Source of the DNA: Agelaius tricolor
Lineage: Eukaryota; Chordata; Aves; Passeriformes; Icteridae
NCBI GenBank assembly: GCA_023055355.1
Contig: JALJCS010000006.1
Coordinates: forward strand, 35,929,001-35,993,000
DNA: 64,000 nt
Reading direction: 5' to 3'
Position numbers and translations under genes: made by a program. The notes beneath the pieces were generated by a model that did not search any database, was not told the DNA's origin, and saw only the letters and a program-made list of their open reading frames with translations. Of the stretch, positions 48,631 through 62,900 are shown piece by piece (positions within the stretch are counted from its first letter, which is position 1; each line of letters starts with the position of its first letter).

Positions 48631-51600
48631 TTAACCAAAAGATATAATTTAGTCTTTTACTAAGGTAGAAAAATTAAATATATAAGAAATTTAGGCCTGC
48701 TATATAACTCACTATCCCTACTTAATAATTTCCTAATTATTCTTTCCTTGTGAATATTTAATGTACTGCCTTCATTTTATGTTACGAGTGTCCTTGCATA
48801 CAAAAGTTAAGCCTGCATTCATTCTACCTTGAGCAGCCAGCTACTTACATAATTGCAAACAACTTTTTTTTGGGACTCCTACCGGTGCAACTTCTTTAGC
48901 ATAACACTATTTTCCAAATATTTGTACAACAGTCAATATTCAGGCAAGGCCACTATAACACAATGTTCTCAATAAGCTCTATTTTAATCTCATAAAAACT
49001 TTATATGTCAAAAATCTACAGCTTCTTCTAGGACTTGTATAGCTGTGCAAGGACTTTTTAAAACCACATATTTATGTTTCTTCAGAAACAAAACTCGGAG
49101 CTGTACATGCTGAAAGGGGATCAAATAACTACAGCTGTAAACCAACTAAAACTATCTTACAATGTTAACTACAGCAGTTACTGTTACTTCTACATAAAGT
49201 ACATGAAACATGATTTTGAATAACAAAAGCTGAATATAGGATTGAATCATCTGTGCCACAAGTAATTTAGGAATCTATGTCCTTATGAACTTAGAAAAAA
49301 GGTCTTCAAGCATATCATGTTTAATGATCAGATTACCTCAGAGACTGGCCAGATACCTGGACATTTTAGAAGTATTTTTAAACATTAGACAAGTGGAACA
49401 GATGAGCTACTCATAGAACAAGTTTCTTATTAAAATAATATCAGCTTCTTTTTTCTTTTTCTGTTCGAAAGAGGTTATTGTTTCTGAGTGTTCCTTATCT
49501 AATGCAGGATAGAAATGTTGGTACAGTTATGCTGGGGGTACCCTGAGAAAGCAATGGCTTGAGGACTAATGCAGGACTCTGCTTGCAAATGGAATTGTAT
49601 CTTCTGGAAGCCAAAAAGCCTGCCTCTGTCCCAAGACAAAGGATGATCCACTATTGCAGATGCTGCTCTGACATCCCAGAGCTGGGTGTTAACTTTCTTC
49701 TGCAGTACAGAATACCTGGTAACTTTCAGCAAGATACTGGAAGGCCAAATAAGACACCAGTATTTAGAAAACCAAAACGAGAATATGAGAGAATTAGGTA
49801 ATTGTGTGCTTTTGAAAAGTGAATTGAATAATTATCATTATTATAATAATTATAATTGTTATTATCTGGGTCTCTATGCATCTTAAAAGCTGTGAAACAG
49901 TCTTTCTCTGCTTCTACTTAATAAAACCCTAATTCATAGAGGTTTTGCAAGGACATCTGTATTATATAGGATTAGAGTATTTATCCTTCTTCCTATCCCA
50001 GGTATCCAAGGTACAACTAAGGAACACAATGAGGAAAGCTTTTCCTTCCAAAAAACTGTACTAGAAGTTTAACTGCATCTTCCAACACAAATATTAAGAC
50101 CTTTCAAAGGAAGCAAGCAGCAAGATTGAATGAAAGAAAATGGCTCCTAACACAACATGGAGTTAAGCAGTCAAAATTCTTGGCCTGGAAGTGTTGTGGA
50201 TTCTTAGGGATTTCATAGGTTCAAAGGGGGATGGAACAGACCAACAGGGAAGAAAAAAAAATCCTCTGAAAGGTGCTATGCACCCAGAAAACAACTCTGG
50301 TTCTGACAGTCCCTGAGCTGCAAAGTCTCAGAGGATGAAAGATGAAAGGTATGTGCACTTGCTGTGTTTCCCAATGCATTTGTTTTCATTCAGTCAAGCA
50401 ATACTTCAGTCCCATGAACAGTGCCAACTCCCATATATTTGCACAGAATCATTAACAAAATAACATTAATTAAGAATCTTTTCTGCTTGGGCCAATTCAA
50501 CTCCCATTTTAAAGTTCAACTTCAACATGCCAAATAAAAACACTTATGGGCTCATTTTGTTATTTGGACAAACCTAAGTGCTGCCACATCCATTTCTTGC
50601 CATGGTTGCAATAAGCACACTAAAATTAGGATACAAGATAAAATTAAGCACTTTGGCAATTGAAGTTGGATTATCTCAGCACTGAATTCATTGCCAGCAG
50701 TGGACACAGCAGGAAAAAAACAGTGTGAAATGCTTGCAATTGAGTTCACAAAAGTACAAGCAGCTGTCCACATGCAGAGCATCTTCTGTTGTGTTTCTAA
50801 CTCAAGGAGTAGAGTACCTTTATTGTGGCAGCACAAAAAAAAGTAAAGCAACAGACAAAAAGAGGAATATTAGGGGGAAAATAAAAATGAATATTAGGAA
50901 AATGGTGCAGAATTATATCTACCCATACCATTACAAAACCCTTTGTACTACCATTTGTCAAAGCCATGAAAGACAAAACTGAAAAAAACCCTAATGAAAT
51001 CAAGGAAAGGGTACTAAAACATAATTTAGAGTATTCATTTTGATGGCTTTAGTTTGAATTTAATGATTGAGATACACATACATTAGCAGAAAAGTCATAG
51101 ATTTTCAGCTTGCAAATGTCAGATAGAAATATTTTAGTCTTTTAGGAGGGGCTTCCCCATGAAACTGCTACTCATATTTTGCAAATTCCCCATGAATGTT
51201 CCTTGTATATCTAAACTCTAGGGACATGAACCAAAACTGTTGTATGAGTGTTGTGACTAGTGGAAATAGTCACATTGGTAAAATAGCAAAATATAATGGG
51301 AAATATTTTACTGTATTGAAAAATTCATACATATAGTAGAGGAGCACAATGGGAGCCTCAACAGATGGGCCTCAAGTTCTCTAATCCTCAAGGAAAGTAT
51401 GAACAAAATGACAAAAAATAATACAGAAGTACAGAATGACAACATACAAATATATTTTATATCTGGTTTAGTGGGAGTATTCTTAAGAGTTAAGATTCAG
51501 AGGAATGAGATGAAAATGCGTAGGAGAACCCAGAATTTCTGAGGTCCTAATTCATATGGGTACTTTTCCACAGCCCACTAAAACTCAAGGGGAAAAATTG

Positions 51601-54450
51601 TTTCAGAAAGATTTTTTTTAATCATTGCTAAGTCATGATTTTTCCTAAGTTATTTTTAAAACAATTCCTTGTAGTCTGTCTTTCAGACAAAAATTCACTT
51701 TAAAGAGCACTATCTCAAACAAGTTTAATCCATCTCCAGTGGGTTACATATCCTCTTCCTACACTTTGCAAAACTCTCATAGAAGACTTCATTTCAGCCA
51801 GATTATCCTTGTTATGCCTGAAGTGGAGCTGAAATCAATCTTCCATTTATTTCCTATGAGAAGAAAGGCAAAGAGAACTGGGAAATGAGACCTTGAGGTA
51901 AACATACAGGTTTCAGGTCAGGGAATAAGAAAGTATTACATCCTAATCTTAAACTACTGGACAAAGAAAATCAAATTGGATCAATGTAATTAATGCATTA
52001 AAGGACTTTCTCCCAGACCATTTCTATCCTTTTGCTTCCACAATATATTAAAAACTTCTCAAGAAACCACAAGCTCTAACTGCTTCCAAAGAATAGTGGT
52101 AAGGTGAAAGAGAGTCAAAGCTAATGATGATGGCACAAGCAGTTATTTCCACATTTCTCATCTGTAGGCTCCATTAACATCAGACAGCTTTTAAATTTTT
52201 CTTTAGTCCCTTTTTATTTTGTATATCTTTTAAGAGAAATCAGCAATTTAATGCTATTAGTGATGTACCCCCCTAAGCATGTCACCTAGCATGATGCCAA
52301 TTCAGAGGCTCAATTGCTTGGAAGACAAGTTGAAAAGAAAATAAGCGTTCAGAAGCTGTGGGAAACATAGCATGTTACCCTGACCATGCTGCTTTTTAGT
52401 TTGATGCTGATTTGAGGCTCAGGGGAACTCTTGGAGGCTGTATTAAACACTGTGCTGAATTAAGCAGTCACCAGAAAGAGGCACAGTCTGGACTCACCTC
52501 CTGAACAGTTTCAGAACACTTCTGTTCTTTTCAACAGCTCAGTCACATAGCACATAAGCTTTGAAATAAAAATTGAACCATAAAGCTATGCAGCAGTGTA
52601 ACAGAGCTCAGCACAGGCCAGGGCAAGATGACCCAGGCAGGTACCTGGGGAAAGCATACTTTTATAGAATTTCATATGCGTGGCGTAAATTAGGAGACAT
52701 TTACATTCCATTACATTCAGACCTTTTCCTCTAGGTTTTAAAATCTATGCCAGAACTTAAACAAAATTTTACTTCCATTTAAGTTATAAGTATATTATAG
52801 GTGAAAATAAGGCCTACAATATTAATCGTATAAATTTAGGAGCATTTCAGAGTGCCTGCCCTGGCCAAGCAAACAGCAGGGCAGGGACTTCAAATTTCTC
52901 AGGGAATCTGTGTATGGTTTTTGCTGCATTTCAGCAAAAACATATTGGATTTTCTGCTTGTATGTATTCCAGAAAATAAATAGGTGCTTTCAAAGATTTG
53001 TCTCAAATATTACTTCCTTCCTTTTCATGGGATATAAACCTGCTATGCCACAGATAACTGCTGCCAATCAATATTGCAAAAAAACCAATCATTCAAGCAT
53101 ATTAAAGGCTACAATTTACATAATAGCTACTTAGACTACAGATCCAGTTGGTTCAAGGTGCCTTTGAATGAAAAATATATACACATACAAAAAATATAGT
53201 GGTGGACATTTCAAGGAACTGATAGTCTAAATGACTGACCTAAAAGATAGGTAAACATATGACAAACAGCAGGAAAAAATCATGAGATGTTTTACAGGTT
53301 CAAGATAATATGAGAGGCCCCACAGTTTTGTCCCTGTACATGGACAAAAGAAATAAAATATTTGCTTATGATGTCAGGAAGAGATGTTTTGCTCTTGCTT
53401 ACCAATCAAGTACTGGATTCAACCTCTGTGAGTCAAAGGCAAAGCATTTGCACACAGTCTTAGACAGCATATTCCAAGGGTAATTTACAGAAGGAACCAG
53501 GCACATTTGAGCCCAGGGAGACAGAACACAACATTAACCTTACTGAATTGCTCTAAACCTCTTCATGCAGCTGTTAATGAACAAGTTTCCAAGACACAAA
53601 CACAAAAACAAAGTCTAAAGCAGAATTCAGTGACACCTGGATTTGCCTTCCAGCACTAGGATTTGGTACCTATTAAACAGTTTAATGCATTTATTTATTT
53701 ATTGTCAGCAGACTGTGCCCAGAGATATTTGAAAATTACTTTCATTTTATTTTCAGGCCATACTCTATTTTTAAAAACTCGATTTATTCATGCTTCTGTG
53801 CATGAAGACCTTGAGAGCCATTTCTTTCTGTGATATGTGTTTCGGTGCTATCAAGATATGTCATTATTAAATGCCCAAACTGTTTGACATACACTGTCAG
53901 TGGCCCTTAGGGACTTCTTATGTGTTACCAACAGACTCATCAATACCTTTGCTATACATAGTCTAAACTTGAATACTGAAAATGTTGATGTTATTCTGAT
54001 CATTTTGATAGTCTACAAATGAAAAGTTTTCTTAGTAGAAGTAATTTTGAGCTTTCCAGTCCAAGCTTCTGAAAACATTGATAACTTCCATTACAGTCAT
54101 CTTAAAATCTAAGTGTTGCCAGTATGCTGATTGTTTTTCATTAAGCATTGGTATCTGAGCTACAGTATAAATAGCAGGATAACAGCTATTATCTTCATGT
54201 TATCAGGAAGTCTAGCTCTGAACAGGAAATAAAAGCAATTCTGTGCAAACTGCTAGTGTGGAGATCTCTGTGATACTGATCTCTCACAACTATACCACAG
54301 CTAGTATCAGTATAAACAGACCTCATGTGTGCTCCTGCTTTAAGGTTATATTCTTTAGTGCTATTAGCCTGAGCACCTTATGCCCTTCTGACACTTCCAG
54401 ATGCATTTTTTGTTCTCACAGCCTTTCATCCTCTGAAACTCTAGAAAGGG
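48631..54450. other. Unique non-coding sequence, no gene seen
   Basis: AT-rich sequence with an A/T palindromic stretch near 49828-49868 and a TTTA run near 53691-53703. Frames of 60-99 codons (for example 50552-50851 -) have no family. Confidence 0.5.
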
Positions 54451-54458
54451 AGAAGAGC

Positions 54459-54602
54459 TATAAAACAGGCTTGAGAGATGACAGGAACCACTCAGGCAGA
54501 GAAATCTGCTGAGAAGGATCACTGCCATCTAGAGCGCAAACTGCCTGGCCTGCTGGACTAGCTCCTGCCTATTTTGGCTTCTGCTGCTCCTGTGACAATA
54601 AA
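54459..54602 (+). other. TATA and AATAAA pair, possible decayed LTR
   Basis: A TATAAAA at 54459-54465 is followed about 138 bp later by AATAAA at 54597-54602, across a locally higher-GC segment. The spacing resembles a compact LTR, but I find no termini or known LTR sequence. Confidence 0.2.
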
Positions 54603-56591
54603 GGGTAAGGGAGGCAAGGAATCCATGACACCAAGCCCAAGGATCCTGAAAACTGGAAAGGAGGGACTGTTAAGGGCTTTTTCCTGAACACTCATTCCCT
54701 GCACAGAGCTGCCATTTTCACCGCAGACATTGCCACGTTTCCTGGGTAGAATGTGACTTGGGCACAGTCAGAAGCAGTGCAGTTAACTACAGTATGGAAA
54801 GGAGACAATACCTTTTGAGAGATGTTAGAGGCTGAGCAAGGAAGAAAAAAGATTATGCCTGGACAGTGAAAGGAAATGCAAAAGTTCTGGAGCTGGAGGA
54901 GCCTGCAGCAAGCATCTGAATTCTAAGGCGATTGTGACACTGTCATTTTTCAAGTTTGCTCCAGTGTGATCATCTGTTCTTTTATTTCTACTTAGTTGTG
55001 CTGTTCAGCCTTCTGGTTTCTAAAACTTACTGTTATAGAAATGACACAGTGCCTTAATTCTTTTATGAAAAAAGTTTTGACTGGTACACAACTATAAAAT
55101 GACACTGTTTGACCTTGGAGGTAGGCACATCACTCCTTTAAAAAATATTATCATCCCCATCTCCCACATTAAGAGAAATCTGGTTAAAGTCCAGTGACAT
55201 TAGTGGGTTTCAGCAGCCATTTTTCTTTCCTGGAATATCAGGGGGCCAATTATCCACTGGCACGATTTCAACAAAGTCTAGCAGATGATTCCAACAGGAA
55301 TTAAGCCATGGGCACCACAAGGCAAATTCCTTCCATCGCTGAGCCACAAAACAGGGTGCGTTGTTAACAGGGTGCGTTGTTAACACTGCTTCCCCAAAGT
55401 CCTATCCAAATAATTCCGGACTTAATGCAAACCAAAAACTATCCCAAAATAATCAGTTCTACAGCATTTAATCAGTTGAGAAATGAGCAGTTCATTTTCT
55501 TGGACTGATAAGATGCTCTGTGACTTTCTGTGTGTTCCTGTATGTATCAATTGTTAGCAAATATTGTGTGTTCTCCTTTAGCAACAAGGAATAATTACTG
55601 AACACTATTTTAAGTTTAAAAAATGAGAATTATCCCCTTCAGAAAATACATATGAAATACAACAAAAGACATGAAGAGAGAAGCTATGTTTGAAAACATC
55701 ATTTTAAACATGCTAAAATTACTCTTGAGGTCTTCAAGTGAAAAAAATTACAAACCCAAGCAACAAAATAAATTTTAAAATACCCAAATCACAAAATCCC
55801 AACTCCCAAACAAACAAAAAAAAGAGCCTTATAAACAACAACCAGAAATTCAAAGCATGTTTAGTAGCATGGTCAACTATGATTGCTCTATATTGGACTC
55901 ACAATGTAATTTACTCATAATTTATGAAGAAAAAGTATGCAAGTCACCTGTTCTCTGAAATGTGAGCAGCCCCAAGAGAAAGCTCACAGCTCTGCCAAAA
56001 ATATAAACAGACTTTGAAAGCTGCTTGTTAAGAAAAGGGTGAAAGGACATTTGCAAATAAATCTTCATAGACAGACTTCTTCAGACAGCCACGTGCAACT
56101 GCTGTAACATATTTATAGAAAGTTGCTTCATGGTCACAGAAACACTAAGTATTTTAACCATTGGCAAAGCATTGCCCTGACATTTAAGCCAAATGAACTC
56201 TGACAAAGACGGAAGTACTCAGGCTTACACTCTTGCAGAACACTACCAGCTTGATTGATGTGTCAGAATTAAAATAAACCTAACAGGGGAATATAAAAGA
56301 ATTTCTTTCTCCCTGTGTCCCCATGTCTCTCCCTACTGCCAACTATTTCTGCCAGAGACACCACTAAATCCTTTCTTTTGTCTTTGAGATATAGGAGACA
56401 AAAGAAAAAACATTAAAACATCCCTAGAAGAAAGGCATTGCAGTAGTCAGGAGAATAGGGCAAGATTTAGAAGACTGATGTTTGTAACTCAGTAGTCTAC
56501 CATGGACATCTCGTGAGTTCCTCACAATACATCAGATGGCCATTTTCAAAAGGATATTTAAGTGCCTATCTCCCTGTGGAATCGATGGGAT
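54603..56591. other. Non-coding sequence with small tandem repeat, no gene seen
   Basis: Contains the 16-bp duplication at 55351-55382 and an A-rich stretch near 55738-55830. No gene supported. Confidence 0.5.
55351..55382. repeat. Perfect 16-bp tandem duplication
   Basis: ACAGGGTGCGTTGTTA occurs twice without a gap and without a mismatch. It holds one CpG per unit. Confidence 0.95.
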
Positions 56592-57059
56592 TCACACAGT
56601 AGGATCCCTTTGAGGAGCTATCTTGAGGATACACCTGGTGCAGGTAGCTGGGCTCACAAACTGCAGATTGGGCTGCAGATTGAAATGCAGATTGAGCTCC
56701 CAGTGGGAGTCTGAGACTGGAGGCCATGAACTGCCAACCCTTTGGAATAACAAAGGGAATGAAGATACATTTAACCACGTGAATGGACCCTGTGAGATAC
56801 AGTAGGAGCTGGAAATTGTCATCGTTTGGAGAACAAAGTAGGTGAAGACCAGTGACACCAGTGAGGTGGGTGGACATGGAGGGGGCAGGAGCCAAAGGTT
56901 TGGAGGAAGAGCGAGACTGGAGCACAGAGAAACAATGAGGGTATAAAATCCTTGGGTTTCATTGGATTTGAAAAAGTGATTCTTTTTTTTTCCCTCTTCA
57001 TAAATTTGAAAAAGAAGCCAGAAATAATGAGCATTATCAGAATAAAGTAAAAAATACAT
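56592..57059 (-). other. 155-codon open frame, unrecognised
   Basis: One of the longest frames in the window, in a locally GC-richer patch. The start is strongly hydrophobic and aromatic, the middle proline-rich, and the end carries a four-residue repeat (NLHF, NLQP, NLQF) caused by a 12-bp tandem repeat at 56663-56698. I recognise no domain, and the overlapping frame at 56566-56925 is equally open, so this may be non-coding sequence with few stops. It is listed only because of its length. Confidence 0.15.
56663..56698. repeat. 12-bp tandem repeat, three units
   Basis: GCAGATTGGGCT, GCAGATTGAAAT and GCAGATTGAGCT follow in series, sharing the first eight bases. Confidence 0.9.
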
Positions 57060-59446
57060 AGAAACTCTTGTGATGGTATTCCTGCTTTCAAAAACCTAAG
57101 TAACTTCTAAGGCTACACTGGGGTTTTTTTTTCACATACTGAATAATCCTAGTCTCAACCCATGACAAACTAAATTGACAAACTAAATTTTTTTCAACTC
57201 TTTCTGAAAGACAGAAAAATAAGTTTTGTGAAAACTATTTTGCTTATTACCATTCCAGGTTCCTGTGGAGCTTGGATTTTCTTCTCCAAGTGAAAGAGTT
57301 ATGGCTTCTCCAGTTCACCAGCCTTCTTAAATGTTAAAAGCCTGAGTATCTAGAGATGTCCACAGTTTCATTTCTCTTTACCTGGAGCAGTGACTTCCTC
57401 TTCACATATACTCAAACTAGCAGACAACCCCTTAGCACAAATGTAGAAAAGTGAGCTGGCAAACAAGTACCACTCCAAAATAACTCTAAAGATTACACTG
57501 GTAGTTGAAGGCACTTTCCGTTGCCAGTATGCTTACATGTAACCAAGTGAAGCTGCAAAAGCTAGTGCACTGAGAACTGCACCTTTTTAACTCTGAGGGA
57601 TAACTGTCCCAATCAAACAGTGGAATATGATAAAAAAAAACTATTCATTGAGCCCCTTCAGATTGCTACTTCTCAGCAAGGGAATTTTCTCTGAAAAAAT
57701 TTACTTTTCTTCTCACAGACACTCTTACCACTGAGCAATTAAACTCTCAACAGTCTTTTTTTTTCTACTGGTTTGTTCCTAAAATTATACAAAGTCTTCC
57801 TCAGGAGGAGAGTGAACAAAAGAAATTTCAACCTGAAATTTATGTATATATAATTCTAATATATTACAAGCAGTACTCATCTTTAATAATCTTGGTATTA
57901 TAGTACAACAATACAACATGTTGCATTTTAATGCAAAGAAAGCAAAAAAAAAACCTATGAATAAATGTTGAAAAAAAATCTAATTGGCTTCTATTCAACT
58001 TTGAATTTAACCAATAATCTTGAATTCAGTCTTGCACTTACATTCAGTTATGACTATCAACGCTTTGACATATTCAGTGCAGAACATGTGAGGAATATAT
58101 TTTGTGTTCTCCTCTCTTTTCATCTTATATCATCATCTCTTGTATTTCAATACAAAATAGCACATGTGTTTAGTCCCTTGAGGAATTGGAGAGGCTGAAC
58201 AAACATTCCACATCCTCTTGGCTGTTTCTATCCAAGCTTTGCTAATGATGACAAACCCTTTGAAGTTACTACAGCTCTGGGAGAGAGACAGACAGTCTTT
58301 ATGGAAATGCCAGCACTTCAGAAAAAAAAAAAAAGAAAAAGAAATTTTTTTTTCCCTTGATTGGAGCCAAATTACAAAACAAATTCCTGATTTAAATCTG
58401 CTGGTTATTCTCCAGTACCTCAAACACCATCACCAAGTTTTTATTACGGACAACCCTGGGCACTACTGCAGTGCTAGTAAAGCTCAGGTTGAAATTTCAA
58501 GAATTCTGGGATGTACTGGATGAGACTCTATGCCAGTAGAAATGAACACTCACTTAAAATCCTCGTGGAAAAATGCAAAATTAAATTTTATAAAACTCTC
58601 TGCACATTTTTGATATGTAGATACAATAAATAATAACTCATCGGCAGCAGTCATCTATTCCACTCTGCCAATTTAAGATTTGTGCTTTAATATATTTTGC
58701 AGTTTTATCTAATCCCTATTTAATCTAAATATTTTCCATCAATTTCCTCTAGTACTATCACAGAACTAAATATATTTCAGTCCCTCTAACCTTTATCTGA
58801 AGTCCACGTTATCTGCACATCTGAAACATTCATGTCTGAAAATTTAATCTTAAAGGCTCTTCTGAACTTTTTTCAAACTTTAGCTGCTCAGATAAAATTA
58901 TTGATAGAATTTTATTTCCTTCCTTCACCTTTTTGCATTATTCTGCTTGGACAGGATACAAAACTCAAAGCCAGTAGTCAATTCCACAAGTACAGCAGCA
59001 GGCTCTGCAGGGACACAGACTACTCAAAGCACAACTCCTGCACGCTCCACAGACACTGACTGAGTCAAGACAATCTCTCAACACTTTTTGGAAACAGTTT
59101 TCGTTCTACAAGAATGCTGATTGATCAGGAGGCACCTATATCAAAGGCTGCAATTCATATTCATATTCACGGTGTACCACACTGTTGTGTTGTGCGGGAT
59201 GAAAGTACTGTGAAAAAGGTGCACACAAAACTGAAGTAGAAGAGTCTGAACAGAAAAAGTAATCCTGAAGTAAACCACTAGAAGACATAAAAATAAACTA
59301 AAAATTCTAGGCCAAAATTGGTAACATTTTTCTGCCATTAAAGAAACTATGATGTTAGAAATATACTAGCTTAAGGATGGGGTTACATACAGTGTCATGC
59401 ACATAAGAATACAAATGTTTATTCTTAAAATCAGGACAAGTTCAGC
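57060..59446. other. Unique non-coding sequence, no gene seen
   Basis: AT-rich sequence with an A run changing to a T run near 58321-58355. The 101-codon frame at 58218-58523 + has no recognised domain. Confidence 0.5.
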
Positions 59447-59962
59447 TTGGTTGCATTGAGCTATATGCAGAAAGGTTTTTCCCTCTTTTCTACAGTACTA
59501 GGAGCACAAGAGCATCAATGTACACAGGAAAATAACAGGAGACCTCTCACCTTTATTCTGTTCCCCTACTGCTCTCCCTCACCCTCCCCAAAGCCCGATG
59601 GCATTGCATGGGGAGTCCCCTTGCAAGTGAACAATCCACTCTCTGCATGGACTGTGGAAGGCACCATGGCTTGGGATGCAGCTCTGCACACCCTCTTACT
59701 CTGCTCCACAGCCAGCAATCACACACACAGTAATAATCCTGAGCTCTTCCATCTCACAACTTCAGCACCTTTGGTGCAGCTGTGCCTTCCCTATGCAGTG
59801 CAAATACTTCCCAGCCTCTGCAGAGAAACAGGGCTTAAATGGTTTGAGGACAAAATTGCTTCCTTATATTCTGCACTGAGTCCTGCTAGGCTGAGTTGTG
59901 AGGAAGTAAGAGAGATTTCAAACTCCTGCTGTCAGAAACATTCTCTTTTGATGGATAAATAA
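59447..59962 (+). other. 171-codon open frame, unrecognised
   Basis: Tied with an ERV antisense frame as the longest in the window. The region is richer in GC than its surroundings. The predicted chain has many Cys, Ser and Leu residues, no signal peptide or clear domain, and no upstream promoter that I can identify. It could be an exon-like relic, part of an old retroelement or chance. I would not call it a gene without homology or RNA evidence. Confidence 0.15.
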
Positions 59963-62900
59963 GATTCCAGAGTCAATCTGGCACCTCTTGCCAGCATGGA
60001 GTTTATTTTTTAGGACAGTTGTAACAAATGTAATGTAATAAGGTACTAAATCAATCATCCATATTTTTGGCTCCTGTTGTTCACATGCTAAGCTGTTATA
60101 AGATAGCCAGTTATATAACTACAATTTTAACCCTTAAACTCCAAATGAGAGCAACAAAATAGACACATGAATAATCAGGCCTGAAGTACAGTGTCTTATG
60201 CTATACTGCCAGTCTAATTCTACAAATTACATTTTTTTCTCATGTTTCTTGCCAAGTGGAAAACATTACCCATGGGAAATAACTTAATCAACTTCCTTTC
60301 AAAATTCTTTATATTTTTTTTTAAACCCCTCAATTATTTTGTATTGGATCTTAACATTTTTGATCCCCTTCCTGCCTGTTTCTCTTACTTCTACATCAAA
60401 AAGCAGAATTATCATGCTTTAAAGAAAATGCAGGGATGTAAGACAGAGAAGAACATCGAGAAACAAAAATGAAAGAGGTTAACAACTCCAAGATATTATG
60501 CCCCCCTTTTTTTAAGACTATTGAAGTTTACTAATAGAGGCTGACATCCTATTAATAGCGTGGGTAATAGAAGCTAGGAACAGAGACCAATAGTAGCATC
60601 CAAACCTGGAGATCAGAAGAGACCAGTAATGAACCCAACTGTGCCTGGAGCCTCCTCATTTGCACCCATCTCCCATGGAAGAGCAGCAGCTCCCAGCAAC
60701 TTCCTGTGGTTTCTTCACCATTAATGTGTGGGAAGGAATATTGAAGCATCCAGGACTTTTGACCACTTCTACAAACACACAGAAATGCAGCACAAGGTGC
60801 TATTAACATGAAAATGTTCTCTGTTCAACCTGTTCTGATTACTGCTGGTACCTTCCACTTGCTCCTCAACTAAAATTGGCCGTAAATCAACCCCTACCTT
60901 ATCAACTGCAGGCTGAAATTGCAACAAAAATTACAGAGGTCAGCAGAAGGGTATCTGGTGCCTAGTGAAGCCCATTATGTCTTCCTCATTACATCTTTAA
61001 TTTCTTTTGTTGTCATAACAGCTGGAAACCCTTGGCATCAACAACCTCCTTAATATATTTACACCGCAAATTGACCACAGCGAAATGTAATTTGTTTCTC
61101 AGAAGCCAACACAATGAATTGAGCCCATAAATAATAAATTTCATTTCTACTGTAAGCTCACAGACAGAACAAAATCTACTATGATACATGTTCATGTCAG
61201 TTAAAGGTAAGAACTAGATGTGATTTGATCTTGGTGCTGTCATCAAGTTTGGAATTTAAAAATGCCTGAACTATATTGCTAAGCGTGTTAATTTAAAATA
61301 CTTTCTAGTCAAATGGGAAAACCAGAGAGAGTTTAGTTCCTTTTTAAATATAAGCACTGCTTATCCTGCTACTCTGAAGGAGGCAAAAACCTTGTGGAAA
61401 AACAACAAAATGCAGGCTTGTGAAATTAAGAGTTAGTGTCATACAATTCATTTCAATGAGGCACAAGTTACAAGCTGTCAACAGCTGGGTTTTATGAACT
61501 TCTAAGGTTGACCTAGGAGCTCATACTTACTACAAATCTACATTTTTACTGCATGTCAAATGGCTGCATTGACTTGCTTCCTGCACGTCATGCATACACT
61601 TGCATTTGGGTTCTTTTATTAAATCTGTGTACTTTTTTTTACCTAAAACTGTTGTAAAAGTGATCTATTACTATTGTCACAGCACTGGTTCTAAGTGCTT
61701 TATTTTCTCTGCTTTATTACTGGCAGCCTCCCCTTCTAAAAAGATCCCCAAAATTCATGCAAATTGAGGCATATATAAGTGATGATTTTGAAGACATTTT
61801 TAGAAGAGATCAATTCCCATGGTTTTGTATTGATTAACTCTGTGTTTACTGATTGACTTCAAAGTTTTTATATCATTAGTAAACTGAAATTAGTGCTTAT
61901 GGACAGGCATGCATTGAGTTAAAAAGGAACACTAGAATCAAATGAAAAATTGGACTTTGTAGAATCTATGTCTGACTTAAACTGATTATTATTTCTGGTA
62001 TTAAATTTAAATGGAGAGCCAGTTACACTCTGACATGTTACTATAAGCAATGAAAGCAGCTCCAAACTAAAAATCTTATGTATAAGAGTTTAATAGGAAA
62101 AAATCTATATAAATTCATAATTCATTCAAGTCAATATGAGAAACAAACACTGAGACACCTACTTTTAGGGTATTAGGCTATCCATTTAAGAGAAGATTAC
62201 CTTATCACAAGATTAAAGGAAATGTTTACAGACAAAAACAGAGGGATTTTTTCCACTATAAATGATTTTCATATATCAAATATTTGATTACAACTGTTCT
62301 TTCTAGATGTATTCTGCTTGGCAAAAGATAATGCAAAGACTGTGCAACAGAGTCAAATAAATCAGAGAGAACAAAATATAATAAAAAATACACCAGCAAC
62401 TATATACATGAAAAACAGTCAAGTAATATTTTGGTTTCATCCTCTAAGAAAAAAAGTTGCAATAAACAACAAACTCTTCTCCTGTATCCAGGTTAGCTTG
62501 AGATTTGGGGGTTGTTATGTCTGTTCTCTGGAGTCTTTCAAGAAATACTAAACTGCTATGGACATACCCAAATCAATTCAAGTATCCAGTTAGAGAAAAA
62601 TGCAATGTTTTTGTCCTCTTTATCACTTCAGCTGTTGGACTCACCACTGGGTGATGGCAGAAGCTCTGAACTCACAGCAAATTGCACTTCACTGGCAGTC
62701 CCATGGCTTTATATCTGCCAGCCCGTAGAGCCATCTGCCAGCCATTTCATTGCTGTTGCCATAAAATCCCAGGGCTCTGCAGGACCCCCTACACTAATGA
62801 GGAACCTGGGAACACTTAAGAAAAATTCTCCCAAATATGTTCCTTAGTTTTTGGTTGTTTTTTGGGGTTTTTTTTTTTTTGTTTGTTTGTTTTTTTAAGA

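Noticed and set aside
50207..50240. Possible CR1 terminal scrap
   Set aside because: Only a few short words resemble the CR1 end; they are too few to support.
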